A stretch of 64,000 nt of DNA, taken from contig NZ_VTQH01000002.1 in assembly GCF_008763945.1 (NCBI RefSeq), forward strand, positions 219,657 through 283,656, given 5' to 3'. Positions 50,544 through 59,942 of this stretch are shown here, in pieces. Each line of letters opens with the position of its first letter. Position 1 is the first letter of the stretch. The notes below the pieces were generated by a model. That model worked only from the letters and a program-made list of their open reading frames with translations, did no database searches and was not told the DNA's origin. A program made the position numbers and the translations under genes. The DNA comes from Microbacterium testaceum StLB037 (GTDB lineage: Bacteria > Actinomycetota > Actinomycetes > Actinomycetales > Microbacteriaceae).

Positions 50544-51386
50544 TCAGGACGCGGGGATCTCGACGAGACGGAACCAGCGTCCACTGGGTCGCAGGCGCGA
50601 GAGGGCCGGGAGGAAGTGCGGGTCGCTCACGTGTCCGTCGAAGTCGACCACGCTCAGGCCGCGGTGGGCGAGGATGGCCATCGCGCGGCGGATGCATCCT
50701 TCGACCAGGTGCTCCCCCTCGGGTTCGTCGCGCGCGACCGTCTCGGCGACGATCAGCGCCGGGTCGGTGTCTCGATACGTCATGGCCAGGGCCTGAATGC
50801 GACCGGAGGCGTCGACGGCCACGGCGGAGGCGTCGACGTCGAGTTCATCCCACAGCCCCTCGAGGAGCGCGGTCTCGAAGGCGTCTCGCACGGGACTCCA
50901 GTGCTCGTGCGTCCAGCGATAGAGCTCCGCGAACGCCGCTTCGACGCGGGACCGATCGGCGCCCGCCAGCGGCTGCACCGCGGCATGCGAGCGCAGCGCC
51001 GTGCGCGCGCCGAGGTCCGCGCGTGCGGGCGGGACGGTCTGTATGGTGCGGGCGCCGAGGGCCTCGGCGAAGCGCAGGGACTCGTCGTCGACGTACCCGC
51101 GCGCCATGAACGGCAGATCGCGCGACCTGAGGGTGGCCAGGTGTCGAGCCAGGGCCGTGCCGATTCCTTGCCGGCGCCGCTCGGGATGCACGACCACCTC
51201 GAGCCAGAACCGGTCGTCGTGCACGCGGGAGAGCCAGATCGCCCCCGCGGCGACGATCTGCTCACCGTCGACGGCCACCGCCGACCGCGTTTCGTCGTTG
51301 CGCCAGCCGTCCGCCGCGAGGGAGCGATCCTCCCACCACGGCGGCGAGGTGGCGAGGTCGTCGTCGGTCAGGGGTCGGAAGCGCAC
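50544..51386 (-). CDS. GNAT-family N-acetyltransferase, two-domain
   Basis: A 280-residue protein with two GNAT-like halves. The first has the acetyl-CoA loop VVVHPERRRQGIGTALARHLATL (Q/R-x-x-G-x-G/A). The second half has SAVAVDASGRIQALAMTY and VARDEPEGEHLVEGCIRRAMAIL, a degenerate GNAT. Such tandem-GNAT enzymes resemble mycothiol synthase in architecture, but mshD-specific residues were not confirmed, so the substrate is unknown. It diverges from fadD. Confidence 0.78.
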   Translation of the reverse strand: MRFRPLTDDDLATSPPWWEDRSLAADGWRNDETRSAVAVDGEQIVAAGAIWLSRVHDDRFWLEVVVHPERRRQGIGTALARHLATLRSRDLPFMARGYVDDESLRFAEALGARTIQTVPPARADLGARTALRSHAAVQPLAGADRSRVEAAFAELYRWTHEHWSPVRDAFETALLEGLWDELDVDASAVAVDASGRIQALAMTYRDTDPALIVAETVARDEPEGEHLVEGCIRRAMAILAHRGLSVVDFDGHVSDPHFLPALSRLRPSGRWFRLVEIPAS

Positions 51387-51474
51387 TCCCCCATCGAAAC
51401 ACGTCCTCGGCTTCCCGGCATCCGCTCAGGTCAACCTCCGCCGCGATGTCGGAGGGGCGGGGAAGGATGGAGGT

Positions 51475-53169
51475 ATGCCGGAGTCTCCCTACGCCTCGCG
51501 TCCGTGGTCGTCCTCCTACGCCGAGGGCGTGCCCCTCGACATCGAGGAGCCCTCGCAGACTCTGCCCGAGATGTTGGCGGCGTCGGTCGCCCGGTACGGC
51601 AAGAAGACGGCGCTCGAGTTCTTCGGAGCGCCCACGACCTATCGCGAGCTGGGTGAGCAGGTGTCCCGAGCGGCCGAGGGGCTTCGGCGCCTGGGCGTAC
51701 GAGCCGGGGACCGTGTCGCCCTCGTGCTGCCCAACTCCCCGCAGCACGTCGTCGCCTTCTACGCCGCGCTCCGCCTCGGCGCGATCGTCATCGAGCACAA
51801 TCCGATCTACACGCCGCGCGAACTGCGCCACCAGTTCGAGGACCACGGCGCCCGGTTCGCGATCGTGTGGGACAAGCTGGCCGACACAGTCGCCGACTTC
51901 CCGTCCGACCTCGCGCTCGAGCACATCGTCAGCGTCGACATCACGGCCGCGCTCCCGCTCGCCAAGCGGATCGCGCTGCGCCTGCCCCTCGCGAAGGCGA
52001 AGGCCGCGCGCGCGCAGCTGACGAGCACTCCGCGGTCGAAGCGTCCTCTCGCGTGGGAGAAGTTGCTCACGCACGGCGCGCTCTCGCGCAAGCACGAGGG
52101 GCCGCTGCTCGACGACATCGCCCTCCTGCAGTACACCAGCGGCACCACGGGCACGCCCAAGGGCGCGATCCTCACGCACGCCAACCTCCGCGCGAACGCG
52201 ATGCAGGGGCGCGCGTGGGTTCCCGGGCTCCGCGACGGCGAAGAGACCTTCTACGGCGTGCTGCCCCTGTTCCACGCCTACGGGCTTACGCTGTGCCTCA
52301 CGTTCGCGATGAGCATCGGCGCGAAGCTCGTGCTGTTCCCGAAGTACGACCTCGAACTGGTGTCGGCGGCGGCGAAGAAGAGCCCGCCGACGTTCCTGCC
52401 GGCGGTACCGCCGATCTACGACCAGCTCGCCCGCGCCGCAGCCCGGGGCACCGTCGACCTCGGCACCGTGCGCTTCGCCATCTCGGGGGCGATGAGCCTG
52501 CCCGTCGCCACCGTCGATCGCTGGGAGGCCGCCACCGGCGGGCTGCTGGTCGAGGGGTACGGCATGACGGAGTCCTCGCCCGTGGCGCTCGGCAACCCCA
52601 TCGGCCCCTCGCGTCGTCCGGGCACGGTGGGCGTGCCGTTCCCGAGCACCGACATCCGCGTCGTCGACCCCGACGACCCCGCCGTCGACCGGCCGCTGGG
52701 CGAACCCGGTGAGCTGCTGCTGCGCGGCCCGCAGGTGTTCCAGGGGTACTGGAACCGCCCGTCCGACACCGCGGCGACGCTGCTCGAGGGCGGCTGGTTG
52801 CGCACCGGCGACATCGCCTCGGTCTCCCCCGACGGGTTCGTCACCATCGTCGACCGGCTGAAAGAGATCATCATCACCGGTGGCTTCAATGTCTCGCCCA
52901 GCGAGGTCGAGGACGTGCTGACCTCGCATCCCGACATCGCGGGTGCGGCTGTCGTCGCTCTGCCGAAGTCGAGCGGCGGCGAAGACGTCGCCGCGGCGAT
53001 CGTGCTGCGCGACGGCGTCCACGTCGAGCCCGACGCGATCCGCGACTTCTGCAAGGCTCGCCTCGCCGCCTACAAGGTGCCGCGCCGGGTCGTCGTGGTC
53101 GACGACCTCCCCCGTTCGCTGATCGGCAAGGTGCAGCGACGAGAGGTGCGCGAACGCCTGATGTCGTGA
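51475..53169 (+). CDS. fadD: Long-chain acyl-CoA synthetase
   Basis: A 564-residue AMP-forming enzyme that activates fatty acids to acyl-CoA. The AMP-binding motif is IALLQYTSGTTGTPKGAILTH. A later VEGYGMTESSPVALGNP and GWLRTGDIASVSPDGFVTIVDRLKEIIITGGFNVSPSEVEDVL carry the family's adenylate-binding residues, and the C-terminal lysine lies in RSLIGKVQRREV. The ATG at 51475 has GGAGGT directly upstream. It supplies substrates for the beta-oxidation pair at 16-19 kb, but is unlinked to it. Confidence 0.93.
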   Translation: MPESPYASRPWSSSYAEGVPLDIEEPSQTLPEMLAASVARYGKKTALEFFGAPTTYRELGEQVSRAAEGLRRLGVRAGDRVALVLPNSPQHVVAFYAALRLGAIVIEHNPIYTPRELRHQFEDHGARFAIVWDKLADTVADFPSDLALEHIVSVDITAALPLAKRIALRLPLAKAKAARAQLTSTPRSKRPLAWEKLLTHGALSRKHEGPLLDDIALLQYTSGTTGTPKGAILTHANLRANAMQGRAWVPGLRDGEETFYGVLPLFHAYGLTLCLTFAMSIGAKLVLFPKYDLELVSAAAKKSPPTFLPAVPPIYDQLARAAARGTVDLGTVRFAISGAMSLPVATVDRWEAATGGLLVEGYGMTESSPVALGNPIGPSRRPGTVGVPFPSTDIRVVDPDDPAVDRPLGEPGELLLRGPQVFQGYWNRPSDTAATLLEGGWLRTGDIASVSPDGFVTIVDRLKEIIITGGFNVSPSEVEDVLTSHPDIAGAAVVALPKSSGGEDVAAAIVLRDGVHVEPDAIRDFCKARLAAYKVPRRVVVVDDLPRSLIGKVQRREVRERLMS

Positions 53170-53176
53170 CGCCGGC

Positions 53177-53212
53177 GAGAAGGGATGCCGCGGGGTCCCG
53201 GCATCCCTTCTC
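53177..53212 (+). terminator. Terminator after fadD, with paired heptamers
   Basis: GAGAAGGGATGCCG pairs perfectly over 14 bp with CGGCATCCCTTCTC around an 8-nt loop. The stem contains one GGATGCC and one GGCATCC. It lies 8 nt past the stop and also just beyond the convergent glnE end. Confidence 0.82.
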
Positions 53213-53220
53213 TCGAGAAC

Positions 53221-56211
53221 TCAGCCGTAGAACAGCTTGTCGAAGACGCGGCGTGCGCGACGGGTGGCGCCGAGGTAGTCCTCTTCGACCTGCGTCGCCG
53301 AGCGCGGCGCGTACTCCAGGATGCGGCCGATGCCGTCGAGCTTCGCCCGGTCCACGGGGAGGACATCGCTCGTCTGGCCCGACAGCAACGTGTTCGCCGA
53401 CCGCAGGCGACTCGCCAGGTGCCACGCCGCGGCGAGCTTCTGCGCCGCGTCGGCGTCGATGTAGCCCGCGTCCACGGCGCCTTCCAACGCCCCGAGGGTC
53501 GAGGTCGTGCGCATCGCGGGTGTCGCCCGGGCGTGCTGGAGCTGCAACAGCTGCACGAGCCACTCGACGTCGCTGATCGAGCCGGGGCCGAGTTTGAGGT
53601 GACGTGCCGGGTCGGCGCCCTGCGGCAGACGTTCGTTCTCGACCCTTGCCTTGATGCGGCGGATCTCGCGCAGGCCGTTCTGGTCGGCCGCGACCGGGTA
53701 GCGCACCTCATCGGCGAGCTCGAGGAACGCCGCGATGAGCTTCACGCTGCCGGCGACGCCGCGCGCCCGCAGCAGGGCCTGAGCCTCCCACGACAGAGAC
53801 CAGCGGCGGTAGTACTCGGCATACGCGTCGAGGGAGCGCGCGAGCGGACCACTGCGTCCCTCGGGCCGGAGCTCGGCGTCGAGGTCGAGCGGCAGACGGT
53901 GGTCCTCCGAGTGCTCGCGCAGGCCCGCCACGAGTTTCAGCGCGAGTTGACTCGCGCGCTGCGGGTCGACGCCGTTCGCGCGATAGACGTACATCACGTC
54001 GGCATCCGACCCGAAACCGATCTCGCGCCCGCCGAAACGTCCCATCGCGATGACCGCGAAGTCGAGATCGTCGTCCTCGGGCGGAACGACCACGCGGCGG
54101 ACGGCCCGCAGGGTGGCCTGGATCGTCACCTCGGTGATCGTCGTGAGGGCGTCGGAGAGCTCTTCCAGCGACACCGTGCCGAGCACCGCCGCCATCGCCA
54201 CGCGCAACATCTCACGCCGACGCAGCGCCCGCACCGAGCGCATCGCGTCGTCGATGTTCTGCCACCGCGTCTGGATGGCGCGCGCCTCCTCTTCGAGCGC
54301 CTTGCCCGATCGAGGGCGCAGCAGCGCGTCGTCGTCGAGCCAGGCGACCGACTCGGGAATCCACTCCATGAGCTCGCCGATGTAGCGCGAACCCGAGAGC
54401 ACGCGCGTGAGGCTCTCGGCGGCTCCGGCCGAGTCGCGCAGCATGCGCAGGAACCACGGTGTGTTGCCGAGCCGCTCGCTGATGCGGCGGAACACGAGCA
54501 GGCCGTAGTCGGGATCGACGCCGTCGGCGAACCACCGGATCATGATGGGCATGAGGTGCCGCTGAATGGTCGCCTTGCGGCTCAAGCCGCTGGTCAACGC
54601 GGCGATGTGGCGCAGGGCTCCGGCGGGGTCGCGGAAGCCGATCGCGGCCAGGCGGTCACGCGCCTGCTCGGTCGAGAGCGTGCGCTCCCCCTCGGGGAGG
54701 GCGGCGACGGCCGACAGCAGGGGACGGTAGAACAGGCGCACGTGGATGTCGCGCACCTCGCGCTTGATGCCCTCCCACACGGCTTGGACTCCGGATGCCG
54801 AGTCGGCCAGGCGCGACGCGCGTGCGAGCACCCGCAGATCGTCGTCCTTCTCGGGCACGAGGGCCGTGCGACGGAGCCCGCGGAGCTGGAGACGGTGCTC
54901 GAGCAGCCGCAGCAGGCGATAGTCGCGGCCGAAGGCCTCGGCCTCGGACCGGCCGATGTAGCCCTCGGCGACAAGCGCGTCGAGCGCGTCGAGCGTGCCG
55001 CGCTGGCGGATGCGCTCGTCGGTCAGACCGTGGACGAGCTGCAGCAGCTGGACGGTGAACTCGACGTCGCGGATGCCGCCCGGCCCGAGCTTGAGCTGGC
55101 GGTTGACCTCGGCCGCGGGAATGTGGTCGGTCACGCGCTCGCGCATGCGCTGCACGCCCTCGACGAAGTTCTCGCGCTCGGCGCTGTGCCAGACCAGCGG
55201 CTGCACGGCCGCGACGTAGTCGGCGCCGAGGGTCGCATCCCCCGCGATCGCCCGCGCCTTCAGCAGGGCCTGGAACTCCCAGCTCTTCGCCCACCGCGCG
55301 TAGTACTGCTCGTGCGAGGCGAGGCTGCGCACGAGAGCGCCCTGCTTGCCCTCGGGGCGCAGGTTCGGGTCGACCTCCCACAGGGGCGGCTCGATCTCGG
55401 GACCCGAGATGCCGCGCATAGTCTGCACCGCCAGGCGCGTGCCGATGTCGATCGCCCGCGCCTCGGAGACCACCTCTTCGTCGGCCGAGCCGCCGACGAA
55501 GATCACGTCGACGTCGCTGACGTAGTTCAGCTCGCGCGCGCCGGTCTTGCCCATCGCGATGATCGCGAAGCGTGTCGCCTCGACCTGCTCGCGGGGGAAC
55601 GACCCCGGCCCGGGGCTCGACACCCGAGCCCGCGCGACGCTGAGCGCGGCCTCGAGAGCCGCACCCGCGAGATCGGCGAGCGAGGCGGAGACCACCGGGA
55701 TGGCCTCGGCCGGCTCGTCCTGCCCCAGGTCGTAGGCGGCGATGCGGGCCAGCAGGCGCCGGTAGCGCACTCGCAGCGCGACCCACGCGGCATCCGAGGC
55801 ATCGGCCGCGAAGCCCTCGACATCGCCGACGGATGCCAGGAGCTCGGCGCGCATGGTGGGCTCGTCGGGCAGCGTGAGCCCGGCGCCCGACAGGTGCACG
55901 AGTTCGTCGGGGTGGCGCAGGTAGAACTCGGCGAAGCCGTCGGAGGCGCCCACGACGTCCCACAGCGCACGCCAGGCGCCGGCATCGGCGGCCGTCCGGC
56001 GGACCGCCTCGCGGTCGCGGCGCGCCACCTGCAGGATCGACAGGAGCGCACGGTCGGGGTCCGCCACGCGCTGCGCGAGCTGCATGGCATCCGCCCGCTC
56101 CACCCCCACCGACTCCTCGAGCTCGCCGAGCAGGGTGTCTGCCTCAGCGAGCCGCGAGAAGCCGGTGCGGGCGAGGGCGGTGAGCGCGGTGGAACGATCG
56201 CCCGAGGTCAT
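53221..56211 (-). CDS. glnE: Glutamine synthetase adenylyltransferase/deadenylase
   Basis: A 996-residue bifunctional enzyme that adds AMP to, and removes it from, GlnA. Two nucleotidyltransferase halves are visible: an N-terminal one with YVSDVDVIFVGGSADEEV and a C-terminal one with GFGSDADVMYVYRANG. Each is followed by a signature GIRDVEFTVQLLQLVHG or SISDVEWLVQLLQLQHA. Length is normal for actinobacteria. It lies 11 nt downstream of the second glutamine synthetase and is probably co-transcribed. Its target is the tyrosine-bearing GlnA at 48.6 kb. Confidence 0.96.
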   Translation of the reverse strand: MTSGDRSTALTALARTGFSRLAEADTLLGELEESVGVERADAMQLAQRVADPDRALLSILQVARRDREAVRRTAADAGAWRALWDVVGASDGFAEFYLRHPDELVHLSGAGLTLPDEPTMRAELLASVGDVEGFAADASDAAWVALRVRYRRLLARIAAYDLGQDEPAEAIPVVSASLADLAGAALEAALSVARARVSSPGPGSFPREQVEATRFAIIAMGKTGARELNYVSDVDVIFVGGSADEEVVSEARAIDIGTRLAVQTMRGISGPEIEPPLWEVDPNLRPEGKQGALVRSLASHEQYYARWAKSWEFQALLKARAIAGDATLGADYVAAVQPLVWHSAERENFVEGVQRMRERVTDHIPAAEVNRQLKLGPGGIRDVEFTVQLLQLVHGLTDERIRQRGTLDALDALVAEGYIGRSEAEAFGRDYRLLRLLEHRLQLRGLRRTALVPEKDDDLRVLARASRLADSASGVQAVWEGIKREVRDIHVRLFYRPLLSAVAALPEGERTLSTEQARDRLAAIGFRDPAGALRHIAALTSGLSRKATIQRHLMPIMIRWFADGVDPDYGLLVFRRISERLGNTPWFLRMLRDSAGAAESLTRVLSGSRYIGELMEWIPESVAWLDDDALLRPRSGKALEEEARAIQTRWQNIDDAMRSVRALRRREMLRVAMAAVLGTVSLEELSDALTTITEVTIQATLRAVRRVVVPPEDDDLDFAVIAMGRFGGREIGFGSDADVMYVYRANGVDPQRASQLALKLVAGLREHSEDHRLPLDLDAELRPEGRSGPLARSLDAYAEYYRRWSLSWEAQALLRARGVAGSVKLIAAFLELADEVRYPVAADQNGLREIRRIKARVENERLPQGADPARHLKLGPGSISDVEWLVQLLQLQHARATPAMRTTSTLGALEGAVDAGYIDADAAQKLAAAWHLASRLRSANTLLSGQTSDVLPVDRAKLDGIGRILEYAPRSATQVEEDYLGATRRARRVFDKLFYG

Positions 56212-56221
56212 GGGCCGACCG

Positions 56222-57562
56222 TCAGAGTGCTTCGAGGTTGCTCGCGAGCTCGAACGGCGTCACCTGGGCGCGGTACTGCTGCCACTCGCGGCGCTTGTTG
56301 AGCAGCACGTACTTGAAGACCGTCTCGCCCAGCGTCTCGGCGACGAGCTCGGACTCCTCGAGATACTCCAGGGCGTGGTCGAGGCTCGCGGGCAGCGGCG
56401 CGTAGCCGAGAGCGCGGCGCTCGGCATCGCTGAGCGACCACACGTTGTCTTCGGCCTCGGCGGGGAGTTCGTACTCCTCTTCGATGCCCTTCAGGCCCGC
56501 CGCGAGCATGAGCGCGTACGACAGGTACGGGTTCGCTGCGGAGTCGAGCGCGCGGTACTCCACGCGGGTCGACTGGCCCTTGTTGGGCTTGTACAGCGGC
56601 ACGCGCACGAGGGCCGAGCGGTTGTTGTGGCCCCAGCAGATGAAGCTCGGGGCCTCGTCGCCGCCCCAGAGGCGCTTGTACGAGTTGACGAACTGGTTGG
56701 TCACGGCCGAGATCTCGTTCGCGTGGCGCAGGAGCCCCGCGATGAAGTGGCGACCGACCTTCGACAGCTGGTACTGGGCGCCCTCTTCGTAGAAGGCGTT
56801 CATGTCGCCCTCGAAGAGCGACAGGTGCGTGTGCATGCCGCTTCCGGGTTGACCGCTGATCGGCTTCGGCATGAAGGTGGCGTACACACCTTGCTCGATC
56901 GCGACCTCTTTGACCACCGTGCGGAAGGTCATGATGTTGTCGGCCGTGGTGAGCGCGTCGGCGTACCGCAGGTCGATCTCGTTCTGGCCGGGACCACCCT
57001 CGTGGTGACTGAACTCGACCGAGATGCCGAGGTCTTCGAGCATGCGTACCGAACGGCGGCGGAAGTCGTGCGCCGTTCCGCCGGGGACGTTGTCGAAGTA
57101 GCCCGCGGAGTCGACCGGCTGCGGTCGTCCGTCGGTACCGAGCTGCGACGACTTCAGGAGGTAGAACTCGATCTCGGGGTGCGTGTAGAACGTGAACCCG
57201 GCGTCGGCGGCCTTGGCCAGCGTGCGCTTGAGCACGTGACGGGGATCGGCCACGGCGGGCTGGCCGTCGGGCGTGGTGATGTCGCAGAACATCCGGGCCG
57301 TCGGGTCGATCTCACCGCGCCAGGGAAGCACCTGGAACGTCGTAGGGTCGGGGTGCGCGAGCAGGTCCGACTCGTAGGAGCGCGTGAGCCCCTCGATCGC
57401 CGACCCATCGAAGCCGAGCCCCTCGGTGAAGGCGCCCTCGACCTCGGCCGGGGCGATCGCCACCGACTTCAGCGTGCCGACCACGTCGGTGAACCAGAGG
57501 CGGACGAACTTGACGCCGCGCTCCTCGATCGTGCGCAGGACGAAATCGCGCTGTTTGTCCAT
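56222..57562 (-). CDS. glnA2: Glutamine synthetase, GlnA2/GSI-alpha type, lacking the adenylylation tyrosine
   Basis: A 446-residue glutamine synthetase-family enzyme. It has RGVKFVRLWFTDVVGTLKSVA, GLGFDGSAIEGL, HPEIEFYLL, FSHHEGGPGQNEIDLRYAD and GSGMHTHLSLFEG. In place of the adenylylation site it reads FICWGHNNRSALVRVP, with no tyrosine, so GlnE should not modify it. GlnA2 enzymes of actinobacteria are low-activity glutamine synthetases or gamma-glutamylpolyamine synthetases. The ATG at 57562 is preferred over 57568 because GAGGG sits 7 nt before it. Confidence 0.93.
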   Translation of the reverse strand: MDKQRDFVLRTIEERGVKFVRLWFTDVVGTLKSVAIAPAEVEGAFTEGLGFDGSAIEGLTRSYESDLLAHPDPTTFQVLPWRGEIDPTARMFCDITTPDGQPAVADPRHVLKRTLAKAADAGFTFYTHPEIEFYLLKSSQLGTDGRPQPVDSAGYFDNVPGGTAHDFRRRSVRMLEDLGISVEFSHHEGGPGQNEIDLRYADALTTADNIMTFRTVVKEVAIEQGVYATFMPKPISGQPGSGMHTHLSLFEGDMNAFYEEGAQYQLSKVGRHFIAGLLRHANEISAVTNQFVNSYKRLWGGDEAPSFICWGHNNRSALVRVPLYKPNKGQSTRVEYRALDSAANPYLSYALMLAAGLKGIEEEYELPAEAEDNVWSLSDAERRALGYAPLPASLDHALEYLEESELVAETLGETVFKYVLLNKRREWQQYRAQVTPFELASNLEAL

Positions 57563-57587
57563 CGTCATCCCTCGTCTCGGTGGGCGT

Positions 57588-57791
57588 TCAGCGGGCGGAG
57601 CCGGAGCCCCAGTCGTCGCGGGCGTCTTCTTCGGCCCATTGCTGCGAACGCTTCTTCAGCAGCTCCGGAGCCTGAGCCGCCTCCTCGGCGGTGGCGAAGG
57701 GGCCGGCGCGGTCCACTGCGGGCGACTCGTATCCCTGCTCGACCTTGCCGGTCTCGAGGTTGTACCAGTACTTCTTGTCTTCGTCGCTCAC
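57588..57791 (-). CDS. Small conserved protein, SPOR-like annotation family
   Basis: A 67-residue hydrophilic protein: MSDEDKKYWYNLETGKVEQGYESPAVDRAGPFATAEEAAQAPELLKKRSQQWAEED. The opening and the GPFATAEEAAQAP stretch are typical of a small actinobacterial protein linked to glnA2 and often called 'SPOR domain-containing'. No longer domain is present. It is encoded 25 nt upstream of glnA2, probably in one transcript. The function is unknown. Confidence 0.82.
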   Translation of the reverse strand: MSDEDKKYWYNLETGKVEQGYESPAVDRAGPFATAEEAAQAPELLKKRSQQWAEEDARDDWGSGSAR

Positions 57792-57887
57792 GATCGCTCC
57801 TCACGTGGATCTCGCGTCTCGGCGCGAACCGCCGGTGCTCCCCCGATCCTACTGATCCCGACCGCCCGGCTGGATAGGCTGAGGGGT

Positions 57888-58673
57888 ATGGCAACGAATG
57901 CGTCTCGTGCGGTCGGAGTGGACATCGGCGGAACCGGTATCAAGGCCGGAATCGTCGATCTGGATGCCGGGGAGCTCGTCAGCGACCGCGTCAAGGTCGC
58001 GACCCCTCAGGGCGCCGAGCCGGCCGACGTTCTCGCGGCGGTGCGCCAGGTGCTCGAGACCCTCGAGGCGCCCGCGGATCTGCCGCTCGGGGTGGCCTTC
58101 CCGGCGATCGTGAAGGGCGGGCGCACGCTGTCGGCGGCGAACGTGTCGAGCTCATGGATCGGGTTCGAGGCCGAGAAGTTCTTCGAGCACGGCCTGTCCC
58201 GCGACATCCACTTCGCCAACGACGCCGACGTGGCCGGCATCGCCGAGGTGCGCTACGGCGCCGCGAAAGACGTGGACGGGCTCGTGATCCTCACCACGCT
58301 CGGCACCGGGATCGGCTCGGCGATGATCTACGACGGCGTACTCGTGCCCAACAGCGAGCTCGGTCACCTGCAGCGCGCCGGACACAAGAAGGACGCCGAG
58401 CACTTCGCGGCCTACTCCGCGCTCGAGCGCGAAGAACTGTCGTGGGAGAAGTGGGCGAAGCGCCTGCAGTGGTACTACGACTACGTCGAGTTCCTCTTCA
58501 GCCCCGACCTCATCGTCGTGGGCGGCGGCGTGTCGAAGCACTCCGAGCACTTTCTGCCGCTGCTGAAGCTGCGCGCCCCCATCGTGCCCGCCAAGCATCG
58601 CAACAACGCGGGCATCATCGGCGCGGCCTCTCTCGCCGTGCCGGTGGTCGAGGCGCTCCCCGCGGTGAAGTGA
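57888..58673 (+). CDS. ppgK: Polyphosphate glucokinase
   Basis: A 261-residue ROK-fold kinase that phosphorylates glucose with polyphosphate (and ATP) as donor. The N-terminal phosphate loop is VGVDIGGTGIKAGIVD. Polyphosphate-type glucokinase features follow: FANDADVAGIAEVRYGA, the catalytic Asp region, and VILTTLGTGIGSAMIYDGVLVPNSELGHL with the glucose/phosphate-binding Glu-His. The C-terminal ROK end VVGGGVSKHSEHFLP is standard. It is leaderless: TAGGCT ends 7 nt before the ATG. Confidence 0.92.
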   Translation: MATNASRAVGVDIGGTGIKAGIVDLDAGELVSDRVKVATPQGAEPADVLAAVRQVLETLEAPADLPLGVAFPAIVKGGRTLSAANVSSSWIGFEAEKFFEHGLSRDIHFANDADVAGIAEVRYGAAKDVDGLVILTTLGTGIGSAMIYDGVLVPNSELGHLQRAGHKKDAEHFAAYSALEREELSWEKWAKRLQWYYDYVEFLFSPDLIVVGGGVSKHSEHFLPLLKLRAPIVPAKHRNNAGIIGAASLAVPVVEALPAVK

Positions 58674-58676
58674 CGC

Positions 58677-58970
58677 TCACGCGGCCTTCTCGATCCGCCG
58701 CACGCTGACGGCGTTGCGCCAGACGACCGGGGCCCAGTGCCCTCCCTCGCACGGCACCTCGAGCATGACGACGCGGTCGTTCCCGCCCGTCGCCCACGCG
58801 GGCTCGCGCGTCGCGGCGCGGTTGGGCCAGGTCACCCACGCCCACACCGGGCGCTTCTGCTCGTACCACTCGATCGCCCGCGCGCCCCACGTCTCGGGCT
58901 GAAGCGTGCACGGAGCGATGGATGCCAGCACCCGCGCGACCATCTCGTCGCTGACTCTCGTCGAACCCAT
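58677..58970 (-). CDS. Small hypothetical protein
   Basis: A 98-residue protein I do not recognise. Notable features are MVARVLASIAPCTLQPETWGARAIEWYEQKRPVWAWVTWPNRAATREPAWATGG and two Trp-rich strands (GHWAPVVWRNAVSVRR). It could be a small beta-sheet domain. AAGGGG lies about 9 nt before the ATG at 58970. It is convergent with ppgK, 3 nt apart. Confidence 0.55.
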   Translation of the reverse strand: MGSTRVSDEMVARVLASIAPCTLQPETWGARAIEWYEQKRPVWAWVTWPNRAATREPAWATGGNDRVVMLEVPCEGGHWAPVVWRNAVSVRRIEKAA

Positions 58971-59123
58971 CCACCGGACCCCTTCCCCGGCCGTGGTCGA
59001 TGTTAGAACATATCTCCGACATTCACAGGGGGTGGACGCGACGCGAGCGACCCCCCTGAGTGCAGGGGGCACGCAGGAGGGTCTGCAGGGTATTCGGCGC
59101 GCGCCGCCGATCGGGTTGGATCT

Positions 59124-59441
59124 CTACGCCCCGAGAAGCAGGTGCACCCGCTCGCGCAGCGCATCGACGGCCTGCTCGCGAGTCCGGCCCTCGCTCGGTG
59201 CCTGCAGCAGCTCGGCCGCGACCTCGACGAGGATCGCGGTGCCGAGGAAGAGGTCGGCAGCGCCCACCTTCCGCGCGTCGGCGTCGGGGTGTTTCGACGT
59301 CTTCAGCGCCGCGACGGGGGTGCCGTAGCGGGCGCGCACGAGGGCGCGCTCGTCGGCCGTCGCGTCCCAGAAAGGTCGTCCGGTGGCATCGGCCCGATCG
59401 ATCAGGTTGAGGAGGAAGTCGCGCGCGTCGTTTCGAGTCAC
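59124..59441 (-). CDS. Small hypothetical helical protein
   Basis: A 105-residue protein of unknown family, predicted largely helical: VTRNDARDFLLNLIDRADATGRPFWDATADERALVRARYGTP, then ADLFLGTAILVEVAAELLQAP and REQAVDALRERVHLLLGA. The GTG at 59441 starts the conserved-looking part; the frame upstream to 59675 lies over rnpB and is not coding. It sits just downstream of the RNase P RNA on the same strand. Confidence 0.55.
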   Translation of the reverse strand: MTRNDARDFLLNLIDRADATGRPFWDATADERALVRARYGTPVAALKTSKHPDADARKVGAADLFLGTAILVEVAAELLQAPSEGRTREQAVDALRERVHLLLGA

Positions 59442-59545
59442 GTCGGCTCTTCGGAGCTCGGGAGCGCGCGGATTCCGCGCCGGACTACTGGTTTCTTCAG
59501 CGTGACGTGTGCGCGAGCAGGGTGCCGGTGGCGCGGCGGAGGGGT

Positions 59546-59919
59546 GCGAATGGGCCGGCCTGTACGCCGGGTTCTGTCCGGGGGTCGAAACCCCGTGGAC
59601 GGTCATCTCTCTCGGCGACACGTTGCCGTGCCGCTCCAGCGGCCTACCCGGGGACTCGGCGAGCCGCGTCGTCATCCCCTGTCTGGCCTTGCTCCGGACG
59701 AGGTTTACCTCGCGGGTCGTGTCACCACGACCCCGGTGGTCTCTTACACCACCCTTTCACCCTTGCCCCGCACCCCGAGGGGTCGAGGCGGTCTGCTCTC
59801 TGTGGCACTGTCTCGCGGATTGCTCCGGGTGGGCGTTACCCACCGTCCTGCCCTGTGGAGCCCGGACGTTCCTCGGCACGGGCGATCCCGTGACGCGACC
59901 GTCCAGCCGACCCATTCGC
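59546..59919 (-). ncRNA. rnpB: RNase P RNA (M1 RNA), bacterial class A
   Basis: About 374 nt on the minus strand. The 5' end GCGAATGGG pairs with the 3' end CCCATTCGC to form P1, one mismatch from a longer helix. The universally conserved core follows: GAGGAACGTCCGGGCTCCACAGGGC-like P4 strand, GACGGTGGGTAACGCCCACC, GAAAGGGTGGTGTAAGAGACCACC and the P4 partner ACAGAACCCGGCGTACAGG near the 3' end. It is the catalytic RNA that removes tRNA 5' leaders. Open frames over it are spurious. Confidence 0.96.
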
Positions 59920-59942
59920 ATCCGCCAGTCTACGCGGGTGGA

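Noticed and set aside
53185..56301. A 1038-codon plus-strand frame opposite glnE
   Set aside because: Antisense shadow of a fully conserved glnE; composition is typical of the frame opposite high-GC genes.
59000..59013. Palindrome ATGTT-AG-AACAT near 59.0 kb as an SOS (LexA) box
   Set aside because: It lacks the GAAC-n4-GTTC core of the actinobacterial LexA site; it is more likely part of a promoter-like AT-rich stretch before the 98-aa gene.
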